Shown here: positions 14,554 to 22,956 of the stretch, piece after piece | How positions within the stretch are numbered: position 1 is the first letter of the stretch | How the letters are laid out: every line of letters starts with the position of its first letter | Assembly: GCF_006491595.2 (NCBI RefSeq) | Contig: NZ_VEVQ02000008.1 | Span: 160,816 to 224,815 of the forward strand | Source: Flavobacterium jejuense | Lineage (GTDB): Bacteria > Bacteroidota > Bacteroidia > Flavobacteriales > Flavobacteriaceae | Length of the DNA: 64,000 nt | Reading direction: 5' to 3' | Program-made: the position numbers and the translations under genes | Notes under the pieces: generated by a model | Told to the model about the DNA's origin: nothing | Database searches by the model: none | What the model saw: only the letters and a program-made list of their open reading frames with translations

Positions 14554-16467
14554 TTAATTTGTTTCTTCTTCTTTTAGTGTTAAACTCTGTTTTGTATTAT
14601 CTACTGTTACGGTTTCTGTAAATCGTTGATAAATGATGTTCTCAATTTTTTTATATTCGTCTTCTAGTGATCCATTCAACATTCTATTTTCTAAATCTGT
14701 TCTTGTTATTTCTCCATTAACATATTTTTCAATCATCAAAGTTGCTATTGGGCCAGCCCAGCGGTTTCCCCAATATCCATTTTCTACAAAAACTGCTATT
14801 GCTATAGTCGGGTTTTCTTTAGGTGCAAAAGCAACAAATATGGAATGATCCTTTAATTGATAGGTTTTGCCTCCAACCCTAATTTTGTTTTCAGCTGTCC
14901 CAGTCTTTCCACAGATTTGCATGTCTTTTACTTTTAAACTAGCTGCGGTACCTTTGTTATAAACATCAGCTAAACCTTCTATTACAGGGTCAAAATATTT
15001 AGAATCGACAGTTGAAATATTCTTAGTGGTGTACTTTTTGTCTAATGGTTTGTCTTTTATTTTCTTTACGATATGTGGTGTGAAAAAATAGCCTTTATTA
15101 GCTACTACAGCCATCATATTTGCTAATTGAAGAGGAGTGGTTAAAACTTCTCCTTGCCCAATTCCGTTTGAGATTATCGTAGAGCCTTTCCAACCACCAT
15201 TAGGATAAATTCTTTGATATGTTTTTGATGTAGGAATATTTCCTTTTTTTCCAATTGGTAAGTCGGTACCCATGTAGTTACCAAGACCAAAACTTTTAAC
15301 ATGATCTGACCAAACATCAACTCCTTTTGAAGAGTTTTTAAATTTATCAATAGTATTTCTATAAACACTACAAAAATAAGTATTACATGAATTGTAGATT
15401 CCGTTGTTTAATTTTGATAAACCAGAATCATGGCACTTCATAAAACGACCAGCACCGTATGAGAATCCATGATGACAAACAAAACCTGTTTCTGTATTAA
15501 TTACTTCTTCTTGAAGACCAATAAGTCCTGTCAAAATTTTAAATGGAGAACCAGGAGGATATTGGGCTAAAAGACCTCTATCAAATAAGGGATTTGCAAT
15601 TGAATCGCGATATAAAGCAGTATAGTTTTTTGATCTTTGTCTTCCTACAAGTAAGGCTGGATCAAAAGTAGGAGCAGAGACAAGTGCAAGAATTTCACCT
15701 GTTTTAGGTTCTATAGCAACTATTCCACCTCTTTTGTTTACCATTAACTCAGTTCCGTATTTTTGTAACTCATAATCAATAGTTAATGTTAAGTCTTTTC
15801 CTTGTTGGGCTAGAGTATCAAACTTTCCTTCTTTATATGGTCCAATAACTTTATTGTATTTATTTCTCAATAAATACTTCACTCCTTTTACACCTCTTAG
15901 TATGTCTTCATATTCTTGTTCAACACCCTGTTTGCCTATTAAGTCACCACTATTATAATAAGGAGATTTGTTAATAATAGCTTCGTTAACTTGGGTAATG
16001 AAACCAAAAATATTTGCCCCAAATGCTACTTGATAATCTCTTAAGGCTCTTTTTTGAGTATAAAATCCTTCAAATTTTCTTTCTTTTTCTTGAAAAGCAG
16101 CGTATTCTCTCTTGCTTAATTCTGAAAGAAATACAGAAGGTAATCTTGGACTATAATCAGTTGCTTTTTTTACTTTTTTTATAAATTCTTCTTTGTCTAT
16201 TTTTAATGAATTACAAAAATCAAGTGTGTCAAAATTCTTTATTTCTCTAGGAATTACCATGATATCATAGGAAGGTTGATTAGCTACTAATAACTCCCCA
16301 TTTCTATCATATATATATCCTCTTTCAGGAAAATCAAAAACTTTTTTTATGGCATTATTTTCAGATTGAAGTTTTAGTGAATCATCAATTATTTGTAAAT
16401 AGAATATACGAGCAATTAGAATTATTGCTACTACAATTATAAAAGAGGGTAATACAATTCTTCTCAT
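14554..16467 (-). CDS. mrdA: Penicillin-binding protein 2 (peptidoglycan transpeptidase)
   Basis: This 637-residue class B PBP cross-links peptidoglycan during rod elongation. After one N-terminal membrane segment (about 4-22) comes the PBP dimerisation domain, with GYIYDRNGELLVANQPSYD and GKQGVEQEYEDILRG. The transpeptidase follows, with the active-site serine in PGSPFK, the SCN motif in NSCNTYF and the KTG motif in ICGKTGTAEN. The final 45 residues are a polar tail. It overlaps mreD by 4 bases and abuts rodA, so all are co-translated. Confidence 0.95.
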   Translation of the reverse strand: MRRIVLPSFIIVVAIILIARIFYLQIIDDSLKLQSENNAIKKVFDFPERGYIYDRNGELLVANQPSYDIMVIPREIKNFDTLDFCNSLKIDKEEFIKKVKKATDYSPRLPSVFLSELSKREYAAFQEKERKFEGFYTQKRALRDYQVAFGANIFGFITQVNEAIINKSPYYNSGDLIGKQGVEQEYEDILRGVKGVKYLLRNKYNKVIGPYKEGKFDTLAQQGKDLTLTIDYELQKYGTELMVNKRGGIVAIEPKTGEILALVSAPTFDPALLVGRQRSKNYTALYRDSIANPLFDRGLLAQYPPGSPFKILTGLIGLQEEVINTETGFVCHHGFSYGAGRFMKCHDSGLSKLNNGIYNSCNTYFCSVYRNTIDKFKNSSKGVDVWSDHVKSFGLGNYMGTDLPIGKKGNIPTSKTYQRIYPNGGWKGSTIISNGIGQGEVLTTPLQLANMMAVVANKGYFFTPHIVKKIKDKPLDKKYTTKNISTVDSKYFDPVIEGLADVYNKGTAASLKVKDMQICGKTGTAENKIRVGGKTYQLKDHSIFVAFAPKENPTIAIAVFVENGYWGNRWAGPIATLMIEKYVNGEITRTDLENRMLNGSLEDEYKKIENIIYQRFTETVTVDNTKQSLTLKEEETN

Positions 16468-16967
16468 CGTTTACTAGGTTTAATTAAATAAATTATGAGT
16501 AAACAAACAATAAATGAAAGTAAAGTTGAAAATAATGTTCTTGCTATTATTGTAAAAAATAAAGTAATTCTAAAGTACTCAAATGAAAACAAAATAAAGT
16601 GATGAATGAAAATAGCAAGTAAAATATAAGACACTCTTTCAGATGTTATTTTATCTGCTATTTTAACAGTTTGGTATTCGTAACTTATACCAAATGCAAA
16701 ACGAAACAGATTGGGTCTAATGAAAGCAAGAACAGTACAGGCCATGGCATGAATTCCATTTGAATTACTAAACATGTCAATGATTAATCCTAAAAGGAAA
16801 CTAGTTATTAATAGTATGTTTTTGTTTCCGTTAACGGGAAATAATAATATAAATAAAATATACGGATAAGGATTTGCATATCCTTGCATATTAATATTGT
16901 TGAAGACGATTACTTGTAAAAATATAAGTAATACAAATCGAATTATATTTAGAATGTTGTTATTCAA
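16464..16967 (-). CDS. mreD: Rod shape-determining membrane protein MreD
   Basis: A 167-residue, almost wholly hydrophobic protein with about five membrane segments. Sequence alone is weakly diagnostic, as is usual for MreD, but conserved pieces such as NPYPYILFILLFP and the position between mreC and mrdA identify it. MreD works with MreC to link cytoplasmic MreB filaments to the RodA/PBP2 synthase. It overlaps mrdA by 4 bases and is one base from mreC. Confidence 0.88.
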   Translation of the reverse strand: MNNNILNIIRFVLLIFLQVIVFNNINMQGYANPYPYILFILLFPVNGNKNILLITSFLLGLIIDMFSNSNGIHAMACTVLAFIRPNLFRFAFGISYEYQTVKIADKITSERVSYILLAIFIHHFILFSFEYFRITLFFTIIARTLFSTLLSFIVCLLIIYLIKPSKR

Positions 16968-16968
16968 T

Positions 16969-17793
16969 TTATTTAGCTAATGTTTCTTTTTCTAATTTTT
17001 GTTTTTCTTCTTTATGAGAGTTACTAATGATGTACACATATCCTAAAGCTGTCATATCATTAAATAATCTAATATTAATAGTGTAATAGTTGGTTTGTTT
17101 ATTAATAAACAACTGGTCTATTTTTCCAATAGGTATGTTTTCAGGAAAGATATCGGAATTAGCTCCAGTAACAATAGAGTCTCCTTTCTTGATGTTAGCT
17201 AACCTAGGTACGTCTATTAATTGAATATAGCCTACATTTTTTCCGTCCCAATTTAAAGAACCAAAATGATTGGAACTCTTTATTTTTGCATTAATTTTTA
17301 ATTCGGTGTTTAAAATGCTAATTATGGTAGCATAATTTTTAGATGTCTTTTCAATGATGCCTACTATTCCTTTTTCATTTATAACACCCATACTGTTTTT
17401 TATACTGTCTTTTTCACCTGCGTTTATGGTTAAAAAATTCTCTTTAACATTGAACGAATTTTTAATGACTTTAGCTTTTGTAACCGTGTAATATAAAGAA
17501 TCTTTAAGCTTAAGTTTTTTTAAATTAAGTAAAGTGTCTTTCTTGTTGAATAATAATTCTTTTAATCTTGTATTTTCTTCTGCTAAAACTTCATTTTTCT
17601 CTTTTAAACTTAAATATTCATTTATTGAATTAATATTTTCGTAAACTCCTCCGGTTAAATTATTAGCACTATTTATGTACTCACTTCTATGAAAAGAATG
17701 TGATTGTATAATTAGAGCAAATGAAATGCCCAAAAGCAGCAAAAACAGCAATCTGTAGCTGTTTTTTATAAAGAAATAGAGTATTTGCTGCAT
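16969..17793 (-). CDS. mreC: Rod shape-determining protein MreC
   Basis: The 274-residue protein has one N-terminal membrane helix (about 10-28), a short coiled coil around residues 58-85 and a periplasmic beta-domain with the family pieces KGIVGIIEKTSKNYATI, NIKKGDSIVTGANSDIFPENIPIGKI and the terminal YTINIRLFNDMT. MreC is the periplasmic scaffold that activates PBP2. It lies between mreB (9 bases away) and mreD. Confidence 0.93.
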   Translation of the reverse strand: MQQILYFFIKNSYRLLFLLLLGISFALIIQSHSFHRSEYINSANNLTGGVYENINSINEYLSLKEKNEVLAEENTRLKELLFNKKDTLLNLKKLKLKDSLYYTVTKAKVIKNSFNVKENFLTINAGEKDSIKNSMGVINEKGIVGIIEKTSKNYATIISILNTELKINAKIKSSNHFGSLNWDGKNVGYIQLIDVPRLANIKKGDSIVTGANSDIFPENIPIGKIDQLFINKQTNYYTINIRLFNDMTALGYVYIISNSHKEEKQKLEKETLAK

Positions 17794-17802
17794 GAATTAT
17801 TT

Positions 17803-18831
17803 TTATTTTATAAGGATGCTTTTATATTTATTTAGATTTTTTAATGCTATTCCTGTTCCTCTTACTACAGCCCTTAAAGGATCTTCTGCAATATAAACAG
17901 GTAAGTCAGTTTTTATAGAGATGCGTTTGTCTAATCCTCTTAACATAGAACCACCACCTGCAAGATAAATACCTGTATTGTAAATATCAGCAGCTAGCTC
18001 TGGAGGTGTTTGTGATAACGTTTCCATTACTGCATCTTCAATACGTTGTATCGATTTGTCAAGAGCTTTGGCTATTTCTCGATAAGAAATATCAACCTGT
18101 TTGGGTTTACCTGTTAACAAATCTCTACCTTGAACTTGCATTTCTTCTGGTGGACTGTCTAAATCTTCAGTTGCAGCTCCTATTTGAATTTTAATTTTTT
18201 CAGCAGTAGTTTCTCCCACAAATAAATTATGTTGGGTTCTCATGTAATATATTATATCATTGGTAAATACATCACCAGCAATTTTAACTGATTTATCACA
18301 AACGATACCTCCTAATGCTATAACAGCAATTTCGGTAGTTCCACCACCAATATCAACAATCATATTTCCTTTTGGTTGCATGATGTCTACTCCAATACCT
18401 ATAGCTGCTGCCATAGGTTCATGAATTAAATAAACTTCTTTTCCGTTTACTCTTTCACATGATTCTTTTACCGCTCTCATTTCAACTTCGGTAATACCAG
18501 AGGGAATGCACACTACCATTCTCAATGCAGGTGTAAAAAGTCTTTTCTTTAATGCTGGAATACTCTTGATAAGCATACTTATCATTTTTTCAGAAGCATC
18601 AAAGTCTGCAATTACACCATCTTTAAGTGGGCGTATGGTTTTAATGTTTTCATGAGTCTTACCTTGCATCATATTGGCTTCTTTACCAACAGCTATAATT
18701 TTTCCAGTTATTCGGTCTCTAGCAACAATAGAAGGACTGTCTATTACTACTTTATCGTTGTGAATGATTAAGGTATTTGCTGTACCAAGGTCAATTGCTA
18801 TGTCCTCAGTCATGAAATCAAAAAATCCCAT
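17803..18831 (-). CDS. mreB: Rod shape-determining actin homologue MreB
   Basis: The 342-residue bacterial actin forms membrane-bound filaments that orient cell-wall synthesis. Nucleotide-binding motifs are plain: DLGTANTLI near the N-terminus (phosphate 1), VDIGGGTTEIAVIALGG (phosphate 2) and YLAGGGSMLRGLD (adenosine). Length and sequence are typical and complete. It is the first gene of the mreB-mreC-mreD-mrdA-rodA operon and has a TAnnTTTG element just upstream, after purH. Confidence 0.97.
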   Translation of the reverse strand: MGFFDFMTEDIAIDLGTANTLIIHNDKVVIDSPSIVARDRITGKIIAVGKEANMMQGKTHENIKTIRPLKDGVIADFDASEKMISMLIKSIPALKKRLFTPALRMVVCIPSGITEVEMRAVKESCERVNGKEVYLIHEPMAAAIGIGVDIMQPKGNMIVDIGGGTTEIAVIALGGIVCDKSVKIAGDVFTNDIIYYMRTQHNLFVGETTAEKIKIQIGAATEDLDSPPEEMQVQGRDLLTGKPKQVDISYREIAKALDKSIQRIEDAVMETLSQTPPELAADIYNTGIYLAGGGSMLRGLDKRISIKTDLPVYIAEDPLRAVVRGTGIALKNLNKYKSILIK

Positions 18832-18874
18832 ATGCTTTTTTAGGGTTTTATATTAGTATAATGTTCGTGTTCTA

Positions 18875-18882
18875 CAAATGTA
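18875..18882 (-). promoter_or_regulatory. -7 element for the mre operon
   Basis: Read on the minus strand this is TACATTTG, a perfect TAnnTTTG, 44 bases before the mreB start and just after the purH stop. No clear TTG lies at -33. Confidence 0.4.
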
Positions 18883-18888
18883 ATAAAA

Positions 18889-20415
18889 TTAATGTTTAAA
18901 ATGACGTGTTCCTGTAAATACCATTGATACATTATTTTCATTACAATAGGCTATGCTTAATTCATCTTTAATTGATCCACCAGGTTGAATGACGGAAGTT
19001 ATACCAGCTTTGTTTGCAATTTCTACGCAATCAGGAAATGGGAAGAAAGCATCACTAGCCATAACTGCTCCCGTTAAATCAAATTCAAAAGTAGTTGCTT
19101 TTTCAATAGCCTGTTTTAAAGCGTCAACTCTGGAAGTTTGTCCTGTTCCTGAAGCACACAATTGTTTGTTTTTTGCTAAAACAATAGTGTTAGATTTTGT
19201 GTTTTTACAAATTTTAGAAGCAAAAATTAAATCTTCAATTTCTTCTTCTGTTGGATTAGTATGGGTAACGTTTTTTAAGTGTTGTTTAGTATCAGTAATG
19301 TTATCTTTATCTTGAACAAGCATTCCGTTTAAGCAAGTTCTTATCTGTTTTGTAGGTAAATCAACATCATTTATTACTAATAAAATTCTATTTTTCTTTT
19401 CTTCTAATAAGTCGATAGCATTTTTATCGAAAGAAGGAGCGATAACTACTTCACAAAATAAATTATGGATTTCTTCAGCAGTTGCTAAATCAATATTTCC
19501 ATTAGCAATTAAGACACCTCCAAAGGCAGAAGTTGGATCACCAGCTAAAGCATCTAAGTATGCTTCTTTCATTGTATCTCTTGTTGCTATTCCGCAAGCA
19601 TTATTGTGTTTTAAAATAGCAAAAGTAGGAGCGTCATTTTTGAATTCATTCATTAAAGTAACAGCTGCATCTACATCTAGTAAGTTGTTGTAAGATAAGG
19701 CTTTTCCGTTTAATTTGGTGAACATAGCATCAAAATCCCCAAAGAAAAATCCTTTTTGATGTGGGTTTTCACCATATCGTAAGGTTTCACCGTTAGCAAT
19801 ACTAGTTTTTAAATAGGTTTCATCTGTGTTGAAATAGTTGAAAATAGCTGTGTCATAATGAGAAGAAACATGAAATGCTTTTGTAGCTAATAGCTTTCTT
19901 TGTTCTATTGTTGTTGCTCCATTCTCTTTGGTATAGAAATCTAAAAAAGAAGTATATTCTTCCACAGAAGGCACAATTACGGTGTCTTTAAAGTTTTTTG
20001 CGGCCGCTCTAATTAATGAAATACCTCCAATGTCTATTTTCTCAATAATATCGGCTTCACTTGCTCCAGAAGCAACAGTTTTTTCAAAAGGATATAAGTC
20101 AACTATTACTAAATCTATTTGTGGAATGTTGTATTCTTCCATTTGAGCTACATCTGTAGTGTTGTCTTGACGATTTAAAATACCACCAAAGACTTTAGGA
20201 TGTAAAGTTTTTACTCTTCCTCCTAGAATAGAAGGATAATCAGTTACTTCCTCTACTGGAACAACTGGAATACCTAATTCTTTAATAAAAGCTTCGGTTC
20301 CACCTGTTGAATAGATGGTTACGTGATTTTGGTGAAGCGTTTTTACAATTGGTTCTAATCCAGTTTTATCAAATACCGAAATTAAGGCAGCAGTGATTTT
20401 TTTTGTTGTGCTCAT
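18889..20415 (-). CDS. purH: Bifunctional AICAR transformylase / IMP cyclohydrolase
   Basis: A 508-residue cytoplasmic enzyme for the last two steps of purine synthesis: formyl transfer from 10-formyl-THF to AICAR, then ring closure to IMP. The N-terminal cyclohydrolase (MGS-like fold) covers about 1-190 with VYSTGGTEAFIKELG and VKTLHPKVFGGIL. The transformylase half has RYGENPHQKG, the catalytic KHNNACG and PGGSIKD near the end. The length is normal. It is preceded by a near-ideal promoter and appears to be a single-gene unit upstream of the mre operon. Confidence 0.97.
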   Translation of the reverse strand: MSTTKKITAALISVFDKTGLEPIVKTLHQNHVTIYSTGGTEAFIKELGIPVVPVEEVTDYPSILGGRVKTLHPKVFGGILNRQDNTTDVAQMEEYNIPQIDLVIVDLYPFEKTVASGASEADIIEKIDIGGISLIRAAAKNFKDTVIVPSVEEYTSFLDFYTKENGATTIEQRKLLATKAFHVSSHYDTAIFNYFNTDETYLKTSIANGETLRYGENPHQKGFFFGDFDAMFTKLNGKALSYNNLLDVDAAVTLMNEFKNDAPTFAILKHNNACGIATRDTMKEAYLDALAGDPTSAFGGVLIANGNIDLATAEEIHNLFCEVVIAPSFDKNAIDLLEEKKNRILLVINDVDLPTKQIRTCLNGMLVQDKDNITDTKQHLKNVTHTNPTEEEIEDLIFASKICKNTKSNTIVLAKNKQLCASGTGQTSRVDALKQAIEKATTFEFDLTGAVMASDAFFPFPDCVEIANKAGITSVIQPGGSIKDELSIAYCNENNVSMVFTGTRHFKH

Positions 20416-20490
20416 AGTGTGTGTTGTGTTGTTGTTACGAATAAAATCAATTTTTTAATCGAATTTATTTGGATATGGTTTTTCGTTTTG

Positions 20491-20521
20491 CAAAAGTAGT
20501 TATACTTATTAAAACTTTCAA
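20491..20521 (-). promoter_or_regulatory. Promoter of purH
   Basis: On the minus strand: TTG, 20 bases, then TACTTTTG, matching both Bacteroidota sigma boxes with standard spacing. It lies 75 bases upstream of the purH ATG. Confidence 0.65.
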
Positions 20522-20712
20522 CAATTATGAACACAGAAAAAAAGATTTTATTAATAAATTATTGTTTAAAAGATGATTTTAATTTTTAAGTGGAAATTTA
20601 TTAAAATGAGTAGCTGTTTTTTGAACATGTTTGAAGTCTTCTTTTTTAAATAGAACGAATATCGAAAATTGCTTTCAAAATTGTTTTTTACTTATAATTC
20701 TCAACGCTTGGA

Positions 20713-20913
20713 TTATAACAATTCTGGTGAAGCTAGAACAATTACATTTTTTAAATAAGCATTGTTGAGTGATTCAAAAACTGCTTCTTGACTATAATTT
20801 TCTAATAATGAAGTATAATAAGAAACAGGAAATAAAAGTGTTCTTATAACAAACGTGGAAAAAGTAGAAAAATCATTTATAAAAGGGTGAGTTTTAAGGA
20901 AAAATAACTCCAT
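20713..20913 (-). pseudogene. Possible N-terminal fragment of a lantibiotic dehydratase (LanB-like)
   Basis: A 66-codon frame with ATG start reads like the first part of the LanB family. It has a FVIRTLLFPV segment, matching the usual F-x-x-R-T-P-L-x-P pattern near the start of these proteins, and it ends VIVLASPELL, matching the conserved A-S-P-x-L-Y that follows some 40 residues later. The full enzyme is several hundred residues long, and the frame stops right after this motif. This would be a truncated scrap of a RiPP-modifying enzyme. The recognition rests on two short motifs, so it could also be an unrelated small protein. Confidence 0.4.
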
Positions 20914-20973
20914 TTATCCAAGTTTAAAAACAATCTAAAACAGATTAAAGAAAGGAGAGAAAGCTCATTAATC

Positions 20974-21490
20974 CGCGTGCTTTTTAAACACAAACCATCC
21001 CCACAAACTTGTCATCTTGACGAAGGAAAGACCCCACATCAACTTCCACTTTCAATTTAAATCAGTAAAATACGCGTGCTTTTTAGACACAAACCACATC
21101 CCCAAACTTGTCATCTTGACGAAGGAAAGACCCCACATCAACTTCCACAATCAAACACCTCAAACTAGTTAAATCTCATTAGTTAGATGTTTAGCTTCTT
21201 GTGAGTTCCCTCCTTTGTCGGCATGACAAGTTTATGGAAGCGATTTGCTGATAAAAAATGATATAATTAAAAAGACATCAAGACAACACAAATTAAGAAA
21301 TTTTCAACCACAATATTCACATTCAATCTTGTCATCTTAACTAAGGAAAATCCACATCAACTTCCACTTTCAATTTAAAATCTGCGAAATCTGCGAGCTA
21401 TTTTATCCCAAACAAACACAACAATCTTGTCATCTTTCCCGAATAGTCGGGAGAAGGAAAGATCCTATAATCAACTTCTACCATCAACCA
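20974..21490. repeat. Diverged interspersed repeats with core CTTGTCATCTTGACGAAGGAA
   Basis: Two near-identical copies start with CGCGTGCTTTTTA at 20974 and 21073 and run for about 80 bases, through a CTTGTCATCTTGACGAAGG core to CACATCAACTTCCAC. Two more diverged direct copies begin near 21324 and 21421. The last carries a small palindrome, TCCCGAATAGTCGGGA. One inverted copy (CCTTTGTCGGCATGACAAG) lies near 21212. The unit has no coding potential. Intergenic repeats of this general look are common in flavobacterial genomes, but I cannot assign a family. Confidence 0.75.
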
Positions 21491-21645
21491 TTCCTTCATC
21501 CTTACTTGCTTCTTACTCCCAATCAAAGGTTAATCAAAGGTTAGGATACTAGGAACAAATAGTATGAAAACCAAAATAATCTTTCTTCCTATATTTTGTA
21601 ACATTTTTTACATTCGCTCTACTAATAAGATAATCAAACTGTATT

Positions 21646-22896
21646 ATGTTATTATATCTTCGATTACTAAAGGAAAGTTTAAGTTTTGCGCTCAATGCAT
21701 TGCGAAATAACAAATTACGAACCCTATTGTCTCTTCTTGGAGTTACTATAGGTATTTTTTCTATAATAGCTGTTTTAGCAGCTGTAGATTCTATGGATAA
21801 AAAAATTAAAGAAGATTTAAGTGATATGGATTTAAATACCGTTTACTTAATTCGTTTTTCTTTTGGTCCTTCAGAGGTACCTAGATGGAAAAGAGAGCAA
21901 TTCCCAGATGTAACTTATGAGGAATATGAATACATCAGGCGTTCAGTGAATAATATTGATAAGATGTCTTTTAATCTTTTTACACGAAATGAAAATATTA
22001 AATATGAAGACAAAACGGTCAATTCCATTCGTGTAAAACCTTCAACAAATGAGTTTATAGATATTGAGCCTATAAAAGTACAGTCGGGTCGTTTTTTTAA
22101 TGAATCTGAATCTAATTCTGGTGCTCCAGTAATTGTAATTGGTAGTGAGGTTGCAACAGGTCTTTTTGGAGATTTAGATCCTTTGGGTAAAAAGATCAGA
22201 TTATATGGGCAAAAATTAACGGTTATAGGAGTGTTAAAAAAACAAGGGCAATCTACTTTTGGAGATAGTGGGGATGTGGCTGTTTTTTTTCCAGTTAATT
22301 TTTTAAGAAGAATGTATGGAGATAATAATAAAACGATAACACCTGCTATATTAATCAAACCCGAAAAAGGAATTGATATGGAGGAGTTTAAAGCGGAATT
22401 AACCCAGAAATTGCGTACTTTTAGAAGTATTAAGCCTGGAGAAATTAATAATTTTTTTATTAATGTGTTATCGGGCTTTACAGACTTTATTGATAATATT
22501 ATTGGTCAGATGAATATGGTGGGTTGGGGAATAAGTTTCTTTTCACTTTTAGTAGGAGGTTTTGGAATAGCAAATATTATGTTTGTCTCTGTAAAAGAAA
22601 GAACTAATCTTATAGGTATCCAAAAGGCATTAGGGGCAAAAAATAAATTTATACTGTTTCAGTTTTTATTTGAAGCTGTTATTTTATCTTTAATAGGTGG
22701 TGTAGTAGGAATGCTTCTCGTTTGGCTATGTTCTTTGGGACTTAGTGCAGCCTTAGATTTTGATTTTGTATTAAGTACACAAAATTTATTAATAGGTAGT
22801 GGTTTAGCTACATTTATAGGTTTAGTTTCGGGTATTATTCCTGCGATTTCAGCATCTAAATTAGACCCTGTTGAAGCTATAAGAACAGGAATGTAA
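21646..22896 (+). CDS. ABC transporter permease of the MacB/FtsX type
   Basis: The 416-residue inner-membrane protein has the MacB topology. There is one membrane segment at about 25-47 (NNKLRTLLSLLGVTIGIFSII), a large periplasmic core domain (about 50-280, with VIVIGSEVATGLFGDLDPLGKKI), and three C-terminal segments forming the FtsX domain (LLVGGFGIANIMFVSVKERTNLIG, KALGAKN, PAISASKLDPVEAIR). Such permeases act with a LolD/MacB-type ATPase in mechanotransmission, exporting lipoproteins, peptides or drugs. No ATPase is adjacent, so its partner is elsewhere. It is convergent with the large T9SS protein and shares a bidirectional terminator. Confidence 0.9.
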   Translation: MLLYLRLLKESLSFALNALRNNKLRTLLSLLGVTIGIFSIIAVLAAVDSMDKKIKEDLSDMDLNTVYLIRFSFGPSEVPRWKREQFPDVTYEEYEYIRRSVNNIDKMSFNLFTRNENIKYEDKTVNSIRVKPSTNEFIDIEPIKVQSGRFFNESESNSGAPVIVIGSEVATGLFGDLDPLGKKIRLYGQKLTVIGVLKKQGQSTFGDSGDVAVFFPVNFLRRMYGDNNKTITPAILIKPEKGIDMEEFKAELTQKLRTFRSIKPGEINNFFINVLSGFTDFIDNIIGQMNMVGWGISFFSLLVGGFGIANIMFVSVKERTNLIGIQKALGAKNKFILFQFLFEAVILSLIGGVVGMLLVWLCSLGLSAALDFDFVLSTQNLLIGSGLATFIGLVSGIIPAISASKLDPVEAIRTGM

Positions 22897-22920
22897 TTCG
22901 GTAAGTTCATAATAATAAAA

Positions 22921-22950
22921 AGAAACGCTTGGATATCCAAGCGTTTCTTT
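22921..22950. terminator. Bidirectional terminator between convergent genes
   Basis: AGAAACGCTTGG / CCAAGCGTTTCT, a perfect 12-bp stem with an ATAT loop, flanked by A-rich and T-rich runs. It serves both the permease on the plus strand and the T9SS protein on the minus strand. Confidence 0.92.
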
Positions 22951-22956
22951 TTATTA

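Larger units (their letters stand above)
20416..21645. other. Long gene-poor zone between purH and the permease gene
   Basis: About 1.2 kb without a confident gene. It holds the purH promoter, a 66-codon fragment resembling the start of a lantibiotic dehydratase, and a family of diverged short repeats, each listed separately. The remainder is AT-rich and without coding character in any frame. The mix of a gene scrap and repeats suggests past rearrangement. Confidence 0.7.

Noticed and set aside
20974..21490. CRISPR array
   Set aside because: Copies are too few, diverged, irregularly spaced and partly inverted, and no cas gene is near.
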